Source of the DNA: Nymphaea colorata
Taxonomy: Eukaryota; Streptophyta; Magnoliopsida; Nymphaeales; Nymphaeaceae
Reading direction: 5' to 3'
DNA: 34,834 nt
NCBI RefSeq assembly: GCF_008831285.2
Contig: NW_022205193.1
Span: forward strand, 1 to 34,834
A model generated the notes under the pieces. That model did not search any database. It was not told where the DNA came from and saw nothing but the letters and a program-made list of their open reading frames with translations. The position numbers and the translations under genes are program-made. Shown in pieces: positions 1 to 11,408 of this stretch. Within the stretch, counting starts at the first letter, position 1. The number at the start of each line of letters is the position of its first letter.

Positions 1-440
1 TTGCTCAGAGCCTTCATAATTTATCTAAAAAAGATAGCGTTTCTCTGAAAGTTTTCAAAGGGCATATCGACCTATGATTGCCCATTCAATCATCCATCAA
101 CCATTATAAAATAATAAAAAAGCTAATTAATTAATCGGCTATTATATTAGCTTGAAATAAAATAGAAGATAGCAAAAGTCATTGAAAATTATATGGATTC
201 GTTGAAACTTACCTCCCAAAATCGAATAAATGTTTTGAGCTTGAGTTTAAGCTGATTTTTTATAAAGTTAATATTTCTTTTTTTTTTCAACCACTCATAA
301 GATGAATTCGCAAGCTAAAAAAGTAATTGGCGAAATATTGTAGAAGAATATGCCTAAAATCAATAGGCAAATCCATAAATCATATAATTACTATGTACAA
401 AGCCTATTTTTTTATTAACTATCATAGCTGGTAATTCCCT
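1..440. other. Intergenic, upstream module of the array
   Basis: No gene is supported here. The stretch resembles the spacers before other array members: an AT-rich core with alternating AATTAATC and ATTATAAT-like words around 100-180, comparable to about 2050-2110, 7550-7600, 9770-9820 and 12010-12060. It is therefore probably the spacer of an array that continues to the left of the window. There is no telomeric repeat at this edge. Confidence 0.45.
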
Positions 441-447
441 GCAAAAT

Positions 448-612
448 ATAAATGGGCAAAAATGGTATGGTTTTCTTTACGGAACAGTCTAAAAGTTCAT
501 AAAAAAGGGATCTATAGAGTTTTCGAGACTCAAATCCTCGTAGAGGCATCAAACTTTTTTGATACCGTGATTTTGCTCAAATTGGCGAGATGACGAATTA
601 AGTATAATAAAA
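448..612 (+). promoter_or_regulatory. Conserved upstream region of thiaminase-like copy 1
   Basis: This block is shared with the regions before copies 2 and 7. In order it holds a GGGCAAAAA word, a CATAAAAAAG word, GATACCG about 45 bp before the start, TTTTGCTCAAATTGGCGAG, and AAGTATAATAAAAATG directly at the start codon. Strong conservation of non-coding DNA next to the ATG suggests the core promoter and short 5' leader. Function is inferred from conservation only. Confidence 0.5.
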
Positions 613-1785
613 ATGAGAAAATTGACTCTTTTGGTGGCTTTGCTCGCACTGCTGCTCAGCCCCATGGTGGTAGGTGAACCTCTAAAGGCCATGCTCTACT
701 GCTGGCTGCCTGCAGCTAACCTGGAAGACCCCAAGCCTGAGTACATCAGACTTGCTGAGATCATCAACCAGAAGCTCAGGGATGCCGAGATTAACGTCGT
801 GGTAGAGGTTTGTAACCGAGATGGAAACGGAGCCAAACTTTACAACTAGACATAAATCAATACTCTCTTTGATTATTTTGACATCCTTGAAGTGGACGTC
901 AGCTACCTATGGGCCATATCAACTCCTCTTCTCTAATTTCGAAGAAGTGAAATCACGTATCTTGACAAGGTCTACCCTTTCGAATGGGAGCCTACGACCA
1001 GATAAGATGGAGCCATAGTGGGATCGCCAGGTCTACTATGCAGTGACTTCTTGGAGACCAGACATGGTGTGAACTACGAGCACAACCTTTACGCGGATTA
1101 CAGCGCCACCCAAGCTTACGCCCTGGTCACCTACTACATGAACGCTTTTATCAATGGAGGAGAAGGCAGGAACCCTCAAGGATGTCAATTATAACGAAGT
1201 CAATGAAGCTGCCGTTTTAAAAGTGGCCTAGTTCCTCAAAAGCTGCCAACCTAATGATAAAATTTTCAACTACGATGAAAATTGGTGTCTCAACTTCAAT
1301 AATTAATCGAAAAGTTTCTTCGAGACTAACTACGCAACCACAGTCGGATACTCGAGAACCTCTACAACTTCTAAACTAATAACATCCCAACCGATAAGAT
1401 CAGCATCGAGCATGTTACTAAAACCTGGCCGAAGAAAGTCTTCTACATTGATTCTTTTGTTACTAAGAAAACAGCGAAAACCACTGATGAGCGTGCAACC
1501 GTTCTCAAATTCTACGAGTTCATGCTCACTGATGATGTCTTGGATGTTTACATTCAAGGGCTTTACACCGATAAACCGATGACCACCTACCTTCTCCCAC
1601 CCACTATCCACTATTTCGATAAGCTCGTGAGAGAATACCCTCTTTATTCCGAGATCTACAGAACAGCCTTCGAAAATGCTCTGAAGTTCCCCATCTACCA
1701 ACCAGATTTCGCATCCGGCGTCTATAACTTGGCAGGCCTGATCAACGATGCTCTTAAAGAGATAGGCAGACCTTAAGAACTCTGA
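613..1785 (+). CDS. Secreted thiaminase I-like protein, copy 1 (two compensating indels)
   Basis: About 390 codons. Residues 1-21 are a signal peptide (Met-Arg-Lys, then a Leu-rich core), followed by PLKAMLYC. The family match rests on three blocks in order: GSPGLLCSDFLETR with the nucleophile-type Cys at 1039-1041, GYxENLYNF (the Glu block), and TTYLLPP followed by YPLYSEI near the C-terminus. Four more Cys (LYC, EVC, KSCQ, NWC) could form two disulfides. An extra base near 1169 and a missing base near 1350 restore each other. Between them the frame is +1. In-frame TAA/TAG codons are sense. The true stop is the TGA at 1783-1785. By homology the enzyme would cleave thiamin by base exchange outside the cell. 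Activity is not shown by sequence alone. Confidence 0.75.
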
Positions 1786-2365
1786 TCATCCATCCCACCA
1801 TCATTCATCTATTAATTACTATAAGCCAGCATTTAATCTCTTACTTAATTAACTTCTATATGGTACTTTTCATGCTGGCCATCATGTAATGGTCAAGCCA
1901 TTCATACCTCTATCTCAATTAATCTTTTGCCTTTTAAGGAATGGTTTATTCGCTTAGAGCCTTGATAGTTTCTCCAAGAAATATGTAATGCTTTTAGAGT
2001 GTTCAACGAAAATATCAAGCTATAGCTATTCAGATAATCCATCGACTAATGCACTTAATAAAAAAGCGGATTAATTAATCAACTAATTATATTAACTTCT
2101 AATAATAAACAAAAAGCGAAAAACATAGAAGGTTATATGAATTCTTTGGAGTGTAGCTTTTTGCATAGAAAGATAAATAAGGATTGAATTTCCCCTTATT
2201 TTTTATTAAGATATTATTATAACTACTAATCAAACGATTCCATTTGTTTTAAACGTAATTCATAGAGGATTTGGCTGAACATTAATGAATAGATTACTAG
2301 CTAATATGATTATCATGTTTAAGCTTATTATCTTATCTAATTCTCGTACCTTTAATTTGAATGAA
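1786..2365. other. Array spacer between copies 1 and 2
   Basis: No gene seen. The first 30 bp after the stop hold the CATCCATCCCA/CATCATTCATC block found behind most copies. Around 1945-2110 the sequence resembles positions 1-180, so the array unit repeats with its spacer. Confidence 0.45.
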
Positions 2366-2530
2366 AATTGAAATGGGCAAAAAAAGTATGAATATTTTTA
2401 GATAACAGCCGAAAAAGCCATAAAAAAGATAGTTTTACTGTTTCTAAGGTCAGTTCGATCGAGAGGCAAAGAAATTTTATGATACCGATTTTGCTCATAT
2501 TGGCGAGGTGCCGAATTAAGTATAAAATTA
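2366..2530 (+). promoter_or_regulatory. Conserved upstream region of copy 2
   Basis: It has the same order of words as before copies 1 and 7: GGGCAAAAA, GCCATAAAAAAG, GATACCG, TTTTGCTCATATTGGCGAG, GAATTAAGTATAAAATTAATG at the start codon. Most differences from copy 1 lie between the words. Confidence 0.5.
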
Positions 2531-3699
2531 ATGAGAAAGATAACTCTTTTGGTGGCTTTGCTCGCACTGCTGCTCAGTTGTATGGTCGCAGGTGCGCCTC
2601 TAAAGGCTATGCTCTACTGCTGGCTTCCCGCAGCCAATCAAAAAGACCGCACGCCTGAGTACAACAATCTTGCTGCCATCATCAATGATAAGCTCTAAAA
2701 GGCTGGCATAAATGTCGTGGTAGAGGTTTGCAACCGAAAAACAAACGGAGCCAAACTTTACGACAAAGACCAAATCAATACTCTCTTTGATGATTTTGAC
2801 ATCCTTGAGTGGACGTCAGCTACCTATGGGCGATCACAACACCCCTTCTCAAATTCAGTAGAGATGAAATCAAGCACTACGGTAAGGTCTATCCTTTTGA
2901 GTGGGCTCCTACCACCAGGATTTAGGATGGAAAAGAAGTCATCGTGGGATCACCAGGGCTCTTATGCAGTGACTTCTTGGAGACAAGATCGAATGGAAAT
3001 TTCCAAAACAGCCTTTACGCTGACTACAGTGCAGGTAGCGCCTATGGCCTGGTCAGTTACTACATGAATGCTTTCATAAACGGAGGGAAAGATGAACCCT
3101 TAATGATATCGATTATGAGCATCCGGATGACGATGCAGTAAAACAGGTGGCCAAGTTCCTGAAAAGCTGCCAGACTAACAAGAACACCTTCGATTATCAA
3201 AATAATTGGTGTGTCAACTTCAATGATTAATCGAAAAATTTCTTTGAGACTAACTACGCAACCACAGTCGGATACTCAGAGAACCTTTACAACTTCAAGA
3301 CAGCTGGAATCAAGACGACCAAATCAGCATCGAACATGTAACTAAAAACTGGCCGAAGAAAGTCTTCTACATTGATTCTTTTGTTACCAAGGACACAGTT
3401 ACCGACAGGTAAACTGTCCTCAAATTCTACGAGTTTATGCTCACTGATGATGTCTTGGATGTTTACATCCAAGGGCTTTACACCGCTAAACAGATGACCA
3501 CCTACCTTCTCCCGCCCACTGTCCACTATTTCGACGGACTTGTTTAAAAGCACCCTCTTTATGCCGAAATCTACAGAACAGCCTTCAAAAATGCACAGCA
3601 GTTCCCCATCTACCAACCAGATTTGCATCTGGTGTCTTTGGCTTGGCAGGTAAAATCAACGAGGCTCTTCAAAAGATTGACCCATCCGAAGAGCTTTGA
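2531..3699 (+). pseudogene. Thiaminase I-like copy 2, frameshifted
   Basis: Homologous over its full length to copy 1, with signal peptide, LYC, LLCSD and GYSENLYNF blocks, TTYLLPP and HPLYAEI. One base is missing at each of about 2812 (GAGGTGGAC-type site), 3098, 3304 and 3626, so no single frame covers the protein. TGA at 3697-3699 ends the gene after the last shift. All catalytic and Cys positions would be kept if the shifts are sequencing errors. If they are real, this is a pseudogene. It is not possible to decide from the sequence. Confidence 0.65.
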
Positions 3700-4220
3700 T
3701 CATTCATCCCATCATCATTCACCTATTTATTAAAAAATAAATGATTTAGGTTCTCTCTGGGCAAGGCTCCTAGCTTTGTCAACTTTCTATCTATCAATTA
3801 TTCTGAGCTGCTCCCCCATCTTCATGGGATTTATATCTCAATCTGACCTTATTTATAATTTTTGTTTAGTCTTGGTTCTTATGGGCCAAATAAATCTCTC
3901 TCTTTATTTTAATCCTTCAAAATCCACATCTTGATGAGTAAGTTTATCAAATTCTTAACTTATGCCTTTATGCAAAGATATACAATCAAAAGAGTTAGAA
4001 ATCTCTATTAGATGATTTTATAAGCCTTTTGTCCTTATTCGTAAACTAAATTGAAATTTATTTTATCTTTTTCTTAACTTTACTTATAAAATAAGAATTC
4101 TGGTTTGGTGTATAATCTATTTATTTGCCATTTTTTCCTTGTATAAAACTCAGAAAGCAAGTAAAAACGATATTTTGGAAGCTTTTTTGAAGAAAAATAC
4201 CAAGATACCCTTTCTCCATT
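3700..4220. other. Array spacer between copies 2 and 3
   Basis: No gene seen. It begins with the conserved CATTCATCCCATCATCATTC block after the stop. The remainder is AT-rich. Near 4150-4200 the words TATTTTGGAAGCTTTTTTGA mark the start of the subfamily-2 upstream region. Confidence 0.4.
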
Positions 4221-4262
4221 CAAATAGATTGACGAATCTTGTTCTTATATTAAAAAGAAAGC
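4221..4262 (+). promoter_or_regulatory. Subfamily-2 core upstream element, copy 3
   Basis: AAATAGATTGACGAATC, then TTCTTATATTAAAAAG immediately before the ATG. Nearly the same 40 bp precede copies 4, 9 and 10, although the spacers further out differ. This suggests a promoter/5' leader specific to this subfamily. Confidence 0.5.
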
Positions 4263-5436
4263 ATGAATAAGTTGGCACTTCTGGTGACTCTGTTGGCTCT
4301 CTTCATGGGCTCAGTTGTCGTAGAGGCTAAGCTCAAGGCAATGCTCTACTGCTTTCTCCCCTAAATGAACCCGAATGGTCAAGACTTGAATAAGCTTCCT
4401 AGCTTATCAATGCGGAGTTGGTGAAAAACTCAATCGACGTATAAGTTCATACTTGTAACGAGCAATAAGCGAATTATCTCTACAGCAGCACGGATATTGA
4501 TAAGCTCTTCACGGAACAAAAGAACGACATCGCTGAGATTGACGTCAGCCTCATATGGGCAGTAAAGACTCCTCTCTACAAATTCCCCAAGAAATAAGTC
4601 GCGGATATCTATGATAAAGTCTATAGCTTTGAGTGGATTCCGTGACAAAGGATGATGGTCAATTGGTCGGATCGCCAGGACTGCTATGTAGCGATTATCT
4701 TGAATCACGCCCTCTTCCAGGAAAGCATTAATTGAGTGCAGATTACAAGAAGGACTCTTCATTGGCAAGGCTTTATCTGGGCTACTATCTGAACAGTCAC
4801 CCAAATTCTCAAATTAAGGATATCCAGTATATGATCGATCATATCGATGATCAATGTGTCGCAAAAGTGGCTGATTTCCTAAAGGTCTGCCAAACAAATA
4901 ACGCTAGCTTTGGCTACGAAAGAAACTGGTGTGTGAATTCCAGCGTACCAGCCCCAACATTCGTCCCTTCTTCGGCCAATGTTGTAGCAACAGTGGGGTA
5001 CTCTGAAAATCTTTTCAAGCTCATCAACAAGGATAAGTTCTAAGCCTCCAGTCTCGAAATTCAACACATAACAGGCCCTATGAAGAGAAAACTATTCTAC
5101 ATTGATGCTTTCATAGCTAAGGCTACAAGCGATGCGGCTGTCCAAAAGACAATCATCAAATTTTACAAGTTCATGCTCTCGGATGCAGTCCTGGATATTT
5201 ATACCTCTGGTAAGTACACTGGTGAGGTAAGACCAACCTACCTCCTCTCGCCAGTCAAGAAGTATTACGAAACTTCAAGAAATCGGTTGGTTGACCAGAT
5301 ATACCAATCAACGTTCAACGTCAATGGCTTCTAGGGGGTTCCTATTTACGAACAGATATATACTGACAAATCGAAGGAATTGGGAGGCAAAGTCCGTGAT
5401 AAATTAAAGCTGCTCAGATCGGGCAGCGAGCTTTGA
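4263..5436 (+). CDS. Secreted thiaminase I-like protein, copy 3 (subfamily 2, two indels)
   Basis: Signal peptide MNKLALLV..., then LKAMLYC. GSPGLLCSDYLESR carries the catalytic-type Cys, and GYSENLF carries the Glu (around 5000-5011). TYLLSPVKKYY replaces the TTYLLPP block of subfamily 1. From 4650 to the TGA at 5434-5436 one frame is open apart from sense TAA/TAG. One base is missing near 4402 and one near 4643. Compared with subfamily 1 it has a longer C-terminus (GFxGVPIYE..., about 35 residues), and a region rich in Lys and Asp replaces the GGEGR loop. Confidence 0.72.
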
Positions 5437-5910
5437 TTCATCCATCCGCATCATCAGATTATTCTTCATATCAATTATCAAAAATGAATTAAAACTCGTC
5501 CCCTTTTGGATCGATAAGGAGGTATTTATCGCGATGCTTTCTACTGAAATGTATTTTATGCTGATAAAGTTCTATGAACCATGCCATCAGTCATCATCAT
5601 TTTGTGGCAAAAACATCGATGATTGAATTCTCAATCGTATGTTACCTGGATCCGTTCACTCGGGATCTAAAATAACCCAAGAAGTTTTCGGTGTTTAAAG
5701 AACGGCATCAGCCTATGATTGTTCATTCAAATCCTCTATCAATTATTTTAAAATAATAACAACTTATCTGTACTTATAAATAAAGAATTTCAAGCAGGCA
5801 TATAATCTATTTTTAGGACAATTTTTTCTTTTATGAAACTCAGCAAACAAGTCCAAAATGGCATTTTGGAAGCTTTTTAAGAAAAAAAAATTGAGATACC
5901 TTTTTTCCTT
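5437..5910. other. Array spacer between copies 3 and 4
   Basis: No gene seen. CATCCATCC..CATCATC follows the stop. The 3' half contains GGCATTTTGGAAGCTTTTTAAG (about 5851-5882), a word shared with the upstream regions of copies 3, 9 and 10. Confidence 0.4.
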
Positions 5911-5953
5911 TAAATAGATTGACGAATCTTGTTCTTATATTAAAAAGGAAAAG
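5911..5953 (+). promoter_or_regulatory. Subfamily-2 core upstream element, copy 4
   Basis: AAATAGATTGACGAATC followed by TTCTTATATTAAAAAGG and the ATG. It is almost identical to the element before copy 3. Confidence 0.5.
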
Positions 5954-7129
5954 ATGAATAAGTTGGCACTTTTAGTGACTCTGTTGGCTCTCTTCATGGG
6001 TTCAGCCGTCGTAGAAGCTAAGCTCAAGGCAATGCTCTACTGCAATCTCCCCACAATTAATCCTGGAAGTCAAGATTTAGATAAGCTTTCGTATCTCATC
6101 AACGAGGAGTTGGAGAAAAACTCAATCGACGTAGAGGTTCATTCATGTACTCCAGAATAAAAAAACCTCCTCTACAGCTAAAAGATTGATTAGCTCTTCA
6201 CGAAATATAAGAACGATATCGCAGAGATCGATCTCTACTACATATGGGCAGTTAAGGAGCCTCTCTTCAAGTTCCCTGAAGATAAAATCAAGGATATCTA
6301 TGGTAAAGTCTTTGAGTTTGAGTGGATCCCTTTGAAAGACAATGAAGGACAATTCTTCGGATCACCCGGACTGCTATGCAGCGACTACGTTTAATCGCGA
6401 CCAATAGATGGCAAGCATTAGCTGGCTGCAAAATTTAAGTCGGACTCAGCATTAGGAAGACTATATGTGGGCTAATATCTGAACAAACACGAGGATTCCC
6501 AACTTTCAGATATCTAGAAAATGATCAGTCATATCGATAATGAATGCATCGAAAAAGTAAAGAATTTCCTCAAGGCCTGCCAAGTAGATGACACTAAATT
6601 CGACTTTGCAAACAATTGGTGTGCCAATCCTGATGATAAAGTAAAAATCCCGGCATTCACACCTCAATCGACTGATGTTGTGGGTACAGTAGGGTACTCC
6701 TAAAACCTTTTCAGCCTCATATATCATTCAGGTTTCGAAAGCTCCAGCCTTTCGATTAAACACATAACAGGAGATATGAAGCGAAAGCTTTTCTACATCG
6801 ACGCTTTCATAGCAAAAGCTACAACTGATGAAACTAAGCAGGATACAATCCTCAAGTTTTACAAGTTCATGCTCTCTGACACAATCCTGAACATCTATAC
6901 CAGCGGAGAATACACTGGCCAAAAAAGACCAACCTACCTCCTCTCGCCAGTCAAGAAGTATTACGAGCCTTCACAAGGTCAAGATCGTTTGGTTAAGTAG
7001 ATATACTAATCTACTTTCGGTGTCGATGGCTTCCAGGGAGTTCCTATCTACGAAGAGGCTTATAAAGACCATGTGAAGGAATTGGGAAAGAAAGTACGTT
7101 AGCTATTAGCACCGAGCAGCGAGCTTTGA
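5954..7129 (+). CDS. Secreted thiaminase I-like protein, copy 4 (intact)
   Basis: It is open from ATG to TGA (391 residues) with no indel when TAA/TAG are read as sense. Eleven such codons lie inside, which is the clearest proof of the altered code in this window. Signal peptide about 1-22; LYC; GSPGLLCSDY with the catalytic-type Cys at residue 142; NWC; TYLLSPVKKYY; GFQGVPIYEE at the C-terminus. The partner Glu of the GYSE block is encoded by TAA (6701-6703, residue 250). It is Glu under the peritrich code but Gln under the usual ciliate code, which would alter the active site. Two other TAA/TAG codons (6998-7000 and 7007-7009) align with Gln in three paralogs. Confidence 0.82.
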
Positions 7130-7700
7130 TCCATCCATCCCCATCATCCCATTATTCTTCATATAAATTATCAAAATAAATTAAAACTCATCCCTTTTGG
7201 ATGGATAGGTAGGTATACATCGCTAGGCCTACTACTCAAATAATTCTGTGCTGATAAAGTTCTATGAGCATGCTATCAGTCAAGTGCTGGATGTTTCCGT
7301 AGGGAGGCTAACGAGAATTCTCCGAAGATAAGCCATCTCCTTCTGCTAATTATCGAGAATCTTAAGCAAATTAGCGAGAGAGACCCTCTACAAGTCTATC
7401 TTCTATAAAGTTTCTGTCGCCCATCGCTTTACCCTTTACCTCAAACGGTTCCATCAGCTCTTATAATAACCAAAGATGTTTTTTAGAGCTTTCAAGGACG
7501 ACATCGATCTTTGCCCGTCCGTTCAAGCCATTAATCGTTGAACCAATTTTCTTTATCAAATTAATCAACGTATTATAATGGTTTGAAACATAATGAAAAA
7601 AGCTAAAATCCATACAAAACAAAATACACCCATAATAGTTTGCAGTCTAACAGGAAAAGGTTTTTTATGATTGGCTTTCAGCTTATTTTTTTATATTTTT
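7130..7700. other. Array spacer between copies 4 and 5, proximal part
   Basis: No gene seen. The conserved CATCCATCCCCATCATCCC block follows the stop. The stretch 7260-7480 is locally richer in G and C than other spacers, but no frame gives a plausible protein and no paralogous counterpart was found by eye. Confidence 0.35.
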
Positions 7701-8043
7701 TCGACTACCCTTTTCAAACTATTCAAAAAAATAATTCTGCCTGCTTTAATAAAATTAACGCTGTATTCTTGCATAGTATGCCTAGAGGGCATATGATTGA
7801 TTTGTAAAGCAAATAATCATTGTGTGTTAGAGTTATTTTTTTTGATTTAAAAAGCTTGAAGGTCAATAAAAAAATAGAAACGTCAAAGGATAATATTGAT
7901 AATCAATAATAAACCTCCAAAAGATCATAAAATGGGTATCCTTTGAGCTTCGGACCATTCTTGAATCTTTTGAAGAACATAAAGACGTTTGATACCATTG
8001 ATTCTCAAATTGGCTGTTAGTGGTCAATTTAACTATAAAATTA
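7700..8043 (+). promoter_or_regulatory. Upstream region of copy 5
   Basis: It resembles the region before copies 6 and 8 rather than copies 1, 2 and 7. Shared words include TTTTTTGATTTAAAAAGCTTGAAGGT..AATAAAAAAATAGAAA (compare 10050-10090), AACATAAAGACG..TTGATACCAT and AAATTGGC. It ends ACTATAAAATTAATG at the start codon. Confidence 0.4.
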
Positions 8044-9215
8044 ATGAAAAAGTTGACTCTTTTCGTGGCTTTGCTTACATTGCTGCTCAGCTCTATGGTC
8101 ACGGGTGCACCGCTAAAGGCTATGCTCTACTGTTATATCCCCTCGTTTAATTCGAGTCACCCCATGCCTGAGTACAACAAACTTGCTGCTATCATCAATG
8201 AAAAGCTCTAAAAGGCTAACATAAATGTCGTAGTTGACGTTTGTGATCCGAATGGAAATGGAGGCAACCTTTACAGCTAGGCATAAATAGACTCTCTCTT
8301 TGATGATCATGACATTCTTGAGATTGACGACAGCTTTCTGTGGGCCATTAAAACTCCTCTTCTTGAATTCAGCAAAGAGGAAATTACATTTTACGACAAG
8401 GCCTTTCCTTTTGAATGGAAGCCAACCACCAGGACCTCAAATGGGAAAGAAGTAATCGTGGGGTCACCAGGACTCATAGGAGCTTACTTCTTTGAGACAA
8501 GGCATAATGGGAATTTTAAATAAAGAGTTTATGCAGACTACAGAGCGTAGCAACAATTCAACCTTGTCGTTCAATACATGAATACTTATGTCAATCTAGC
8601 ACCAGGAAGAACTCTTGACGATGTCAAATATGACTAAGTGGACCCAGCTACGATTGCTTAGGTTGCCGAGTTCCTGAAGAGCTGCCAAGAAAACCAGGAA
8701 ACCTTCAACTATGCTTAAAATTGGTGTCTCAATTACCCTGGCTAGAATTTCTTTAATACTGACTACGCAACCACAGTCGGAGGCCCTCATGACATTTACA
8801 ACTTCGAAAAGGCTGGCATCTCAACCGATAACATCACGATAGAGCATGTCACTGCTTTACCAAAGAAGGCCTTCTACGTCGATTCTTTTGTCACCAAAGA
8901 CACAGTTACAGACCGAGAAACTGTTCTCAAATTCTATGAGTTCATGCTCACAGACGAAGTCTTGGATGTCTACGCCAAAGGACTTTACACCGACAGACCG
9001 ATGACCACCTACCTTCTCCCGCCCACTGTCGAATATTTCGCAACATTATTAAAGAATACTCTCTTTATGATAAGTTCTACCAAGCAGCCTACGAAAATGC
9101 TTAGCCGTTCGCTATCTGCCAAAAGAATTTCCCAGCAGGCCTTCCAGTTTTGGCAAATCTGATTGGCCAAGCTCTGAAAAATTACAAGCCATCGACCCAA
9201 TCCAACGATCTTTGA
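8044..9215 (+). CDS. Thiaminase I-like copy 5, catalytic Cys and Glu both lost
   Basis: Full-length subfamily-1 member with signal peptide, LYC, DVC, KSCQ, NWC and TTYLLPP. A single missing base lies near 9052, and the stop is the TGA at 9213-9215. In the motif GSPGLLC the Cys is replaced by Gly (codon GGA, 8479-8481). In GYSEN the sequence is GGPHD, so Glu is His (8788-8790). The four other Cys remain. As read, this cannot use the known thiaminase nucleophile. It may be a thiamin- or pyrimidine-binding protein, or a decaying copy. The frame is kept over about 1,000 bp, which favours function. Confidence 0.72.
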
Positions 9216-9545
9216 TCAATCATCCCATCATTATCCATCTATTGATTGCTATTAATGAATCACGTGAGCCCCGTCAATCCTCATTCTGATTTAATCGTCT
9301 TCTATATGATGGCCATTCTAGATTGGCCATTTTTTTATGATAAAAGCAGCTATATTCAGGCCCCAAACTTAAATAGTTTATTATCTTTTTCTTTTTTTCT
9401 GCCTAAACGAAGGTGAATACAGCCCTATCTCTTCGTAAATCCTTTTGTTAAAATACATCTAAATCACATCTAGATTAATAAGACTATCTAATTCGCTTTT
9501 TTGTACCCTAAAAGTTATTGATGCTAAGCTATTAATACAGAGACC
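9216..9545. other. Array spacer after copy 5
   Basis: No gene seen. It is similar to the spacer after copy 8 (15716-15990): ATCATCCCATCATTATCCA, CTATTGATT, TTCTATATGATGGCC and CTTCGTAAATCCTTTT occur in the same order. This supports common descent of copies 5 and 8, including their 3' flanks. Confidence 0.5.
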
Positions 9546-10334
9546 TTAATTCGATGATTATGAATTCACTATATAATTGTTTAGTATGATTGTTACTCTG
9601 GATTGGTGGTTGAATGATCTTGTAATCAAAGCATCGATGATTGAATTACGTGCCGTATGTTTACATGAGCCATTGGCTCATAACCATGCTAGCTTCTCAC
9701 AGACAGCCAGCCACGCTCTTAGAACTTTCAAGGAAGACATCATCATTTGGCTATCCGATTTTCTTTGCCTAATTAATCAACGCATTATAATAACTTGAAA
9801 CAAGGTTGAAAAAAGCTAAAATCCTTAGACAATTATATCTACCCATAGTATTCTGCAGCCCAAGAGGGAAAACTGTATTGCGATTGACTTTGAGCTTATT
9901 TTTCGATGATTTTTTGAATGTTCACCTGATTATCCATAAGACAATTCCACCAGCTTTAAGCAAAACAATTGCGTATTCTTGCAGAGGATGCCTTGAAGGC
10001 TTAGAGTTAGTCTGCAAATCAATTTGTGATTGCTTGCTAGAGTTATTTTTTCTAGATTGAACAGCTTGAAAGTGAATAAAAAATAGAAATGCAAAACAAA
10101 TAATGGAGCTCATAGATCAATCCCTCAACGTTCATAAAACGGTCCTCCTTAGACCTTCAGAGCCCTTTCGAATGTTTTCCAGAGCATAAAGACGGTTGAT
10201 ACCATGGTGCTTAAATTGGCGTGGGTCTAATTAGCATAATAAAAATGAGTAAGTTGACGTTTTTCGTGGCTTTGCTTGCATTGCTGTTGGGATCTATGGC
10301 TGCAGATGCACCTCTGAAGGCTATGCTCTACTGC
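9546..10334 (+). repeat. 789-bp duplicated block, first copy (promoter plus signal peptide)
   Basis: Nearly identical to 13850-14638, with only scattered substitutions and small indels. It holds the whole upstream region and the first 30 codons of copy 6 and ends within the conserved LKAMLYC codons. The duplicate lies about 4.3 kb downstream in the same orientation, in front of copy 8. Similarity falls sharply after the block. This is the mark of a recent duplication or gene conversion. Confidence 0.8.
10100..10244 (+). promoter_or_regulatory. Upstream region of copy 6
   Basis: GATACCATGGTGCTTAAATTGGCG lies about 50 bp before the start, followed by ATTAGCATAATAAAAATG at the start. It corresponds to GATACCG...AAATTGGCGAG...AAGTATAATAAAAATG before copies 1, 2 and 7. 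The same words with the same spacing support a shared core promoter. Confidence 0.45.
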
Positions 10335-11408
10335 TGGATACCTTCAGTTGATAAGGCTGACCCCATGCCTGAGTTCGACAATCTTGCGGTTATCATCAAT
10401 AAAAAGCTCCAAGCAGCTGGCATTAATGTCGTAGTTGAAGTTTGCAACCCACATGGGAACGGAAACTTGCTCTACAACTAGACAGGAATTGACACTCTCT
10501 TTGATATTTATGACATCGTTCAGGTTGATGTCAGCTACTTTTGGGCCATTAAAACTCCACTTATGGGATTTAACAGAAGTGAAATCACATTTTACGACAA
10601 GGTCTATCCTTTCGAATGGGAGGCTACGACCATAACTCAAAATGGAAAAGAAGTGATTGTAGGATCACCAGGACTACTATGCAGCGACTTCTTGGAAACC
10701 AGACACAATGGAAATTTCCAGCAAAGCCTTTACGCTGACTACAGTGTTGAATCGACCTACTCCTTGGTCAGTTATTACGTGAATGTTTTTATCAATGGAG
10801 GAGTAAATAGAACTATCGATGATGTCAACTTTAACGAAGTGGATCAACCTACCCTATTACAGGTGGCTTAGTTCCTGAAAAGCTGTCAAGATAATCAAAC
10901 CACATTCAACTATAATTATAATTGGTGTCTCAATTACCCTGGTAAATCATTCTTCGAGACCAACTACTCCACCACAGTCGGATACTCGGAGAATTCTTAC
11001 AATTTCGAAAAGGCTGGCATCCCAGCCGATCAGATCAGCCTTAAGCATGTCACTAATCTACCCAAGAAAATGTTTTACGAAGATTCCTTCGTCGCCAAGG
11101 CCACAGCTGCAGAACGAGAAACTGTCCTAAAATTCTATGAGTTCATGCTCACAGATGACGTCTTGAATGTTTACATCTAAGGACAGTACACCAGCAAGCC
11201 GATGACCACCTACCTTCTTCCACCTCCCATCAAATACTTGTAAAATCTTGCTAAACAATACCCTCTTTACCAACAGATCTACGAGACGGCCTTTGAGAAT
11301 GTTCAACAGATACCCCTCACTTAATAAAGTTTTTCAAAAGGTATCGGAAACTTGGTAAAACTGATAGACAGTGCTCTTAAAAAGCTTAGCCAATCGACCG
11401 ACCTTTGA
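10245..11408 (+). CDS. Secreted thiaminase I-like protein, copy 6 (intact)
   Basis: 387 residues, uninterrupted when TAA/TAG are sense. Signal peptide about 1-22 (MSKLTFF...AADA). LYC at the mature N-terminus; GSPGLLCSDFLETR with the Cys at residue 146; GYSENSYNF with the Glu codon GAG at residue 249; TTYLLPP and YPLYQQI near the end. The spacing of a Cys and a later Glu in these two motifs matches the Cys/Glu pair of bacterial thiaminase I. The start was chosen because the signal peptide begins there and homologous copies start at the same place. An in-frame ATG-less extension upstream is not conserved. Best candidate in subfamily 1 for an active enzyme. Confidence 0.83.

Noticed and set aside
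1165-1355. Tiny introns as explanation for frame changes in the array copies
   Set aside because: The changes are single bases when aligned with intact copies 4 and 6, with no sequence left over to form an intron.
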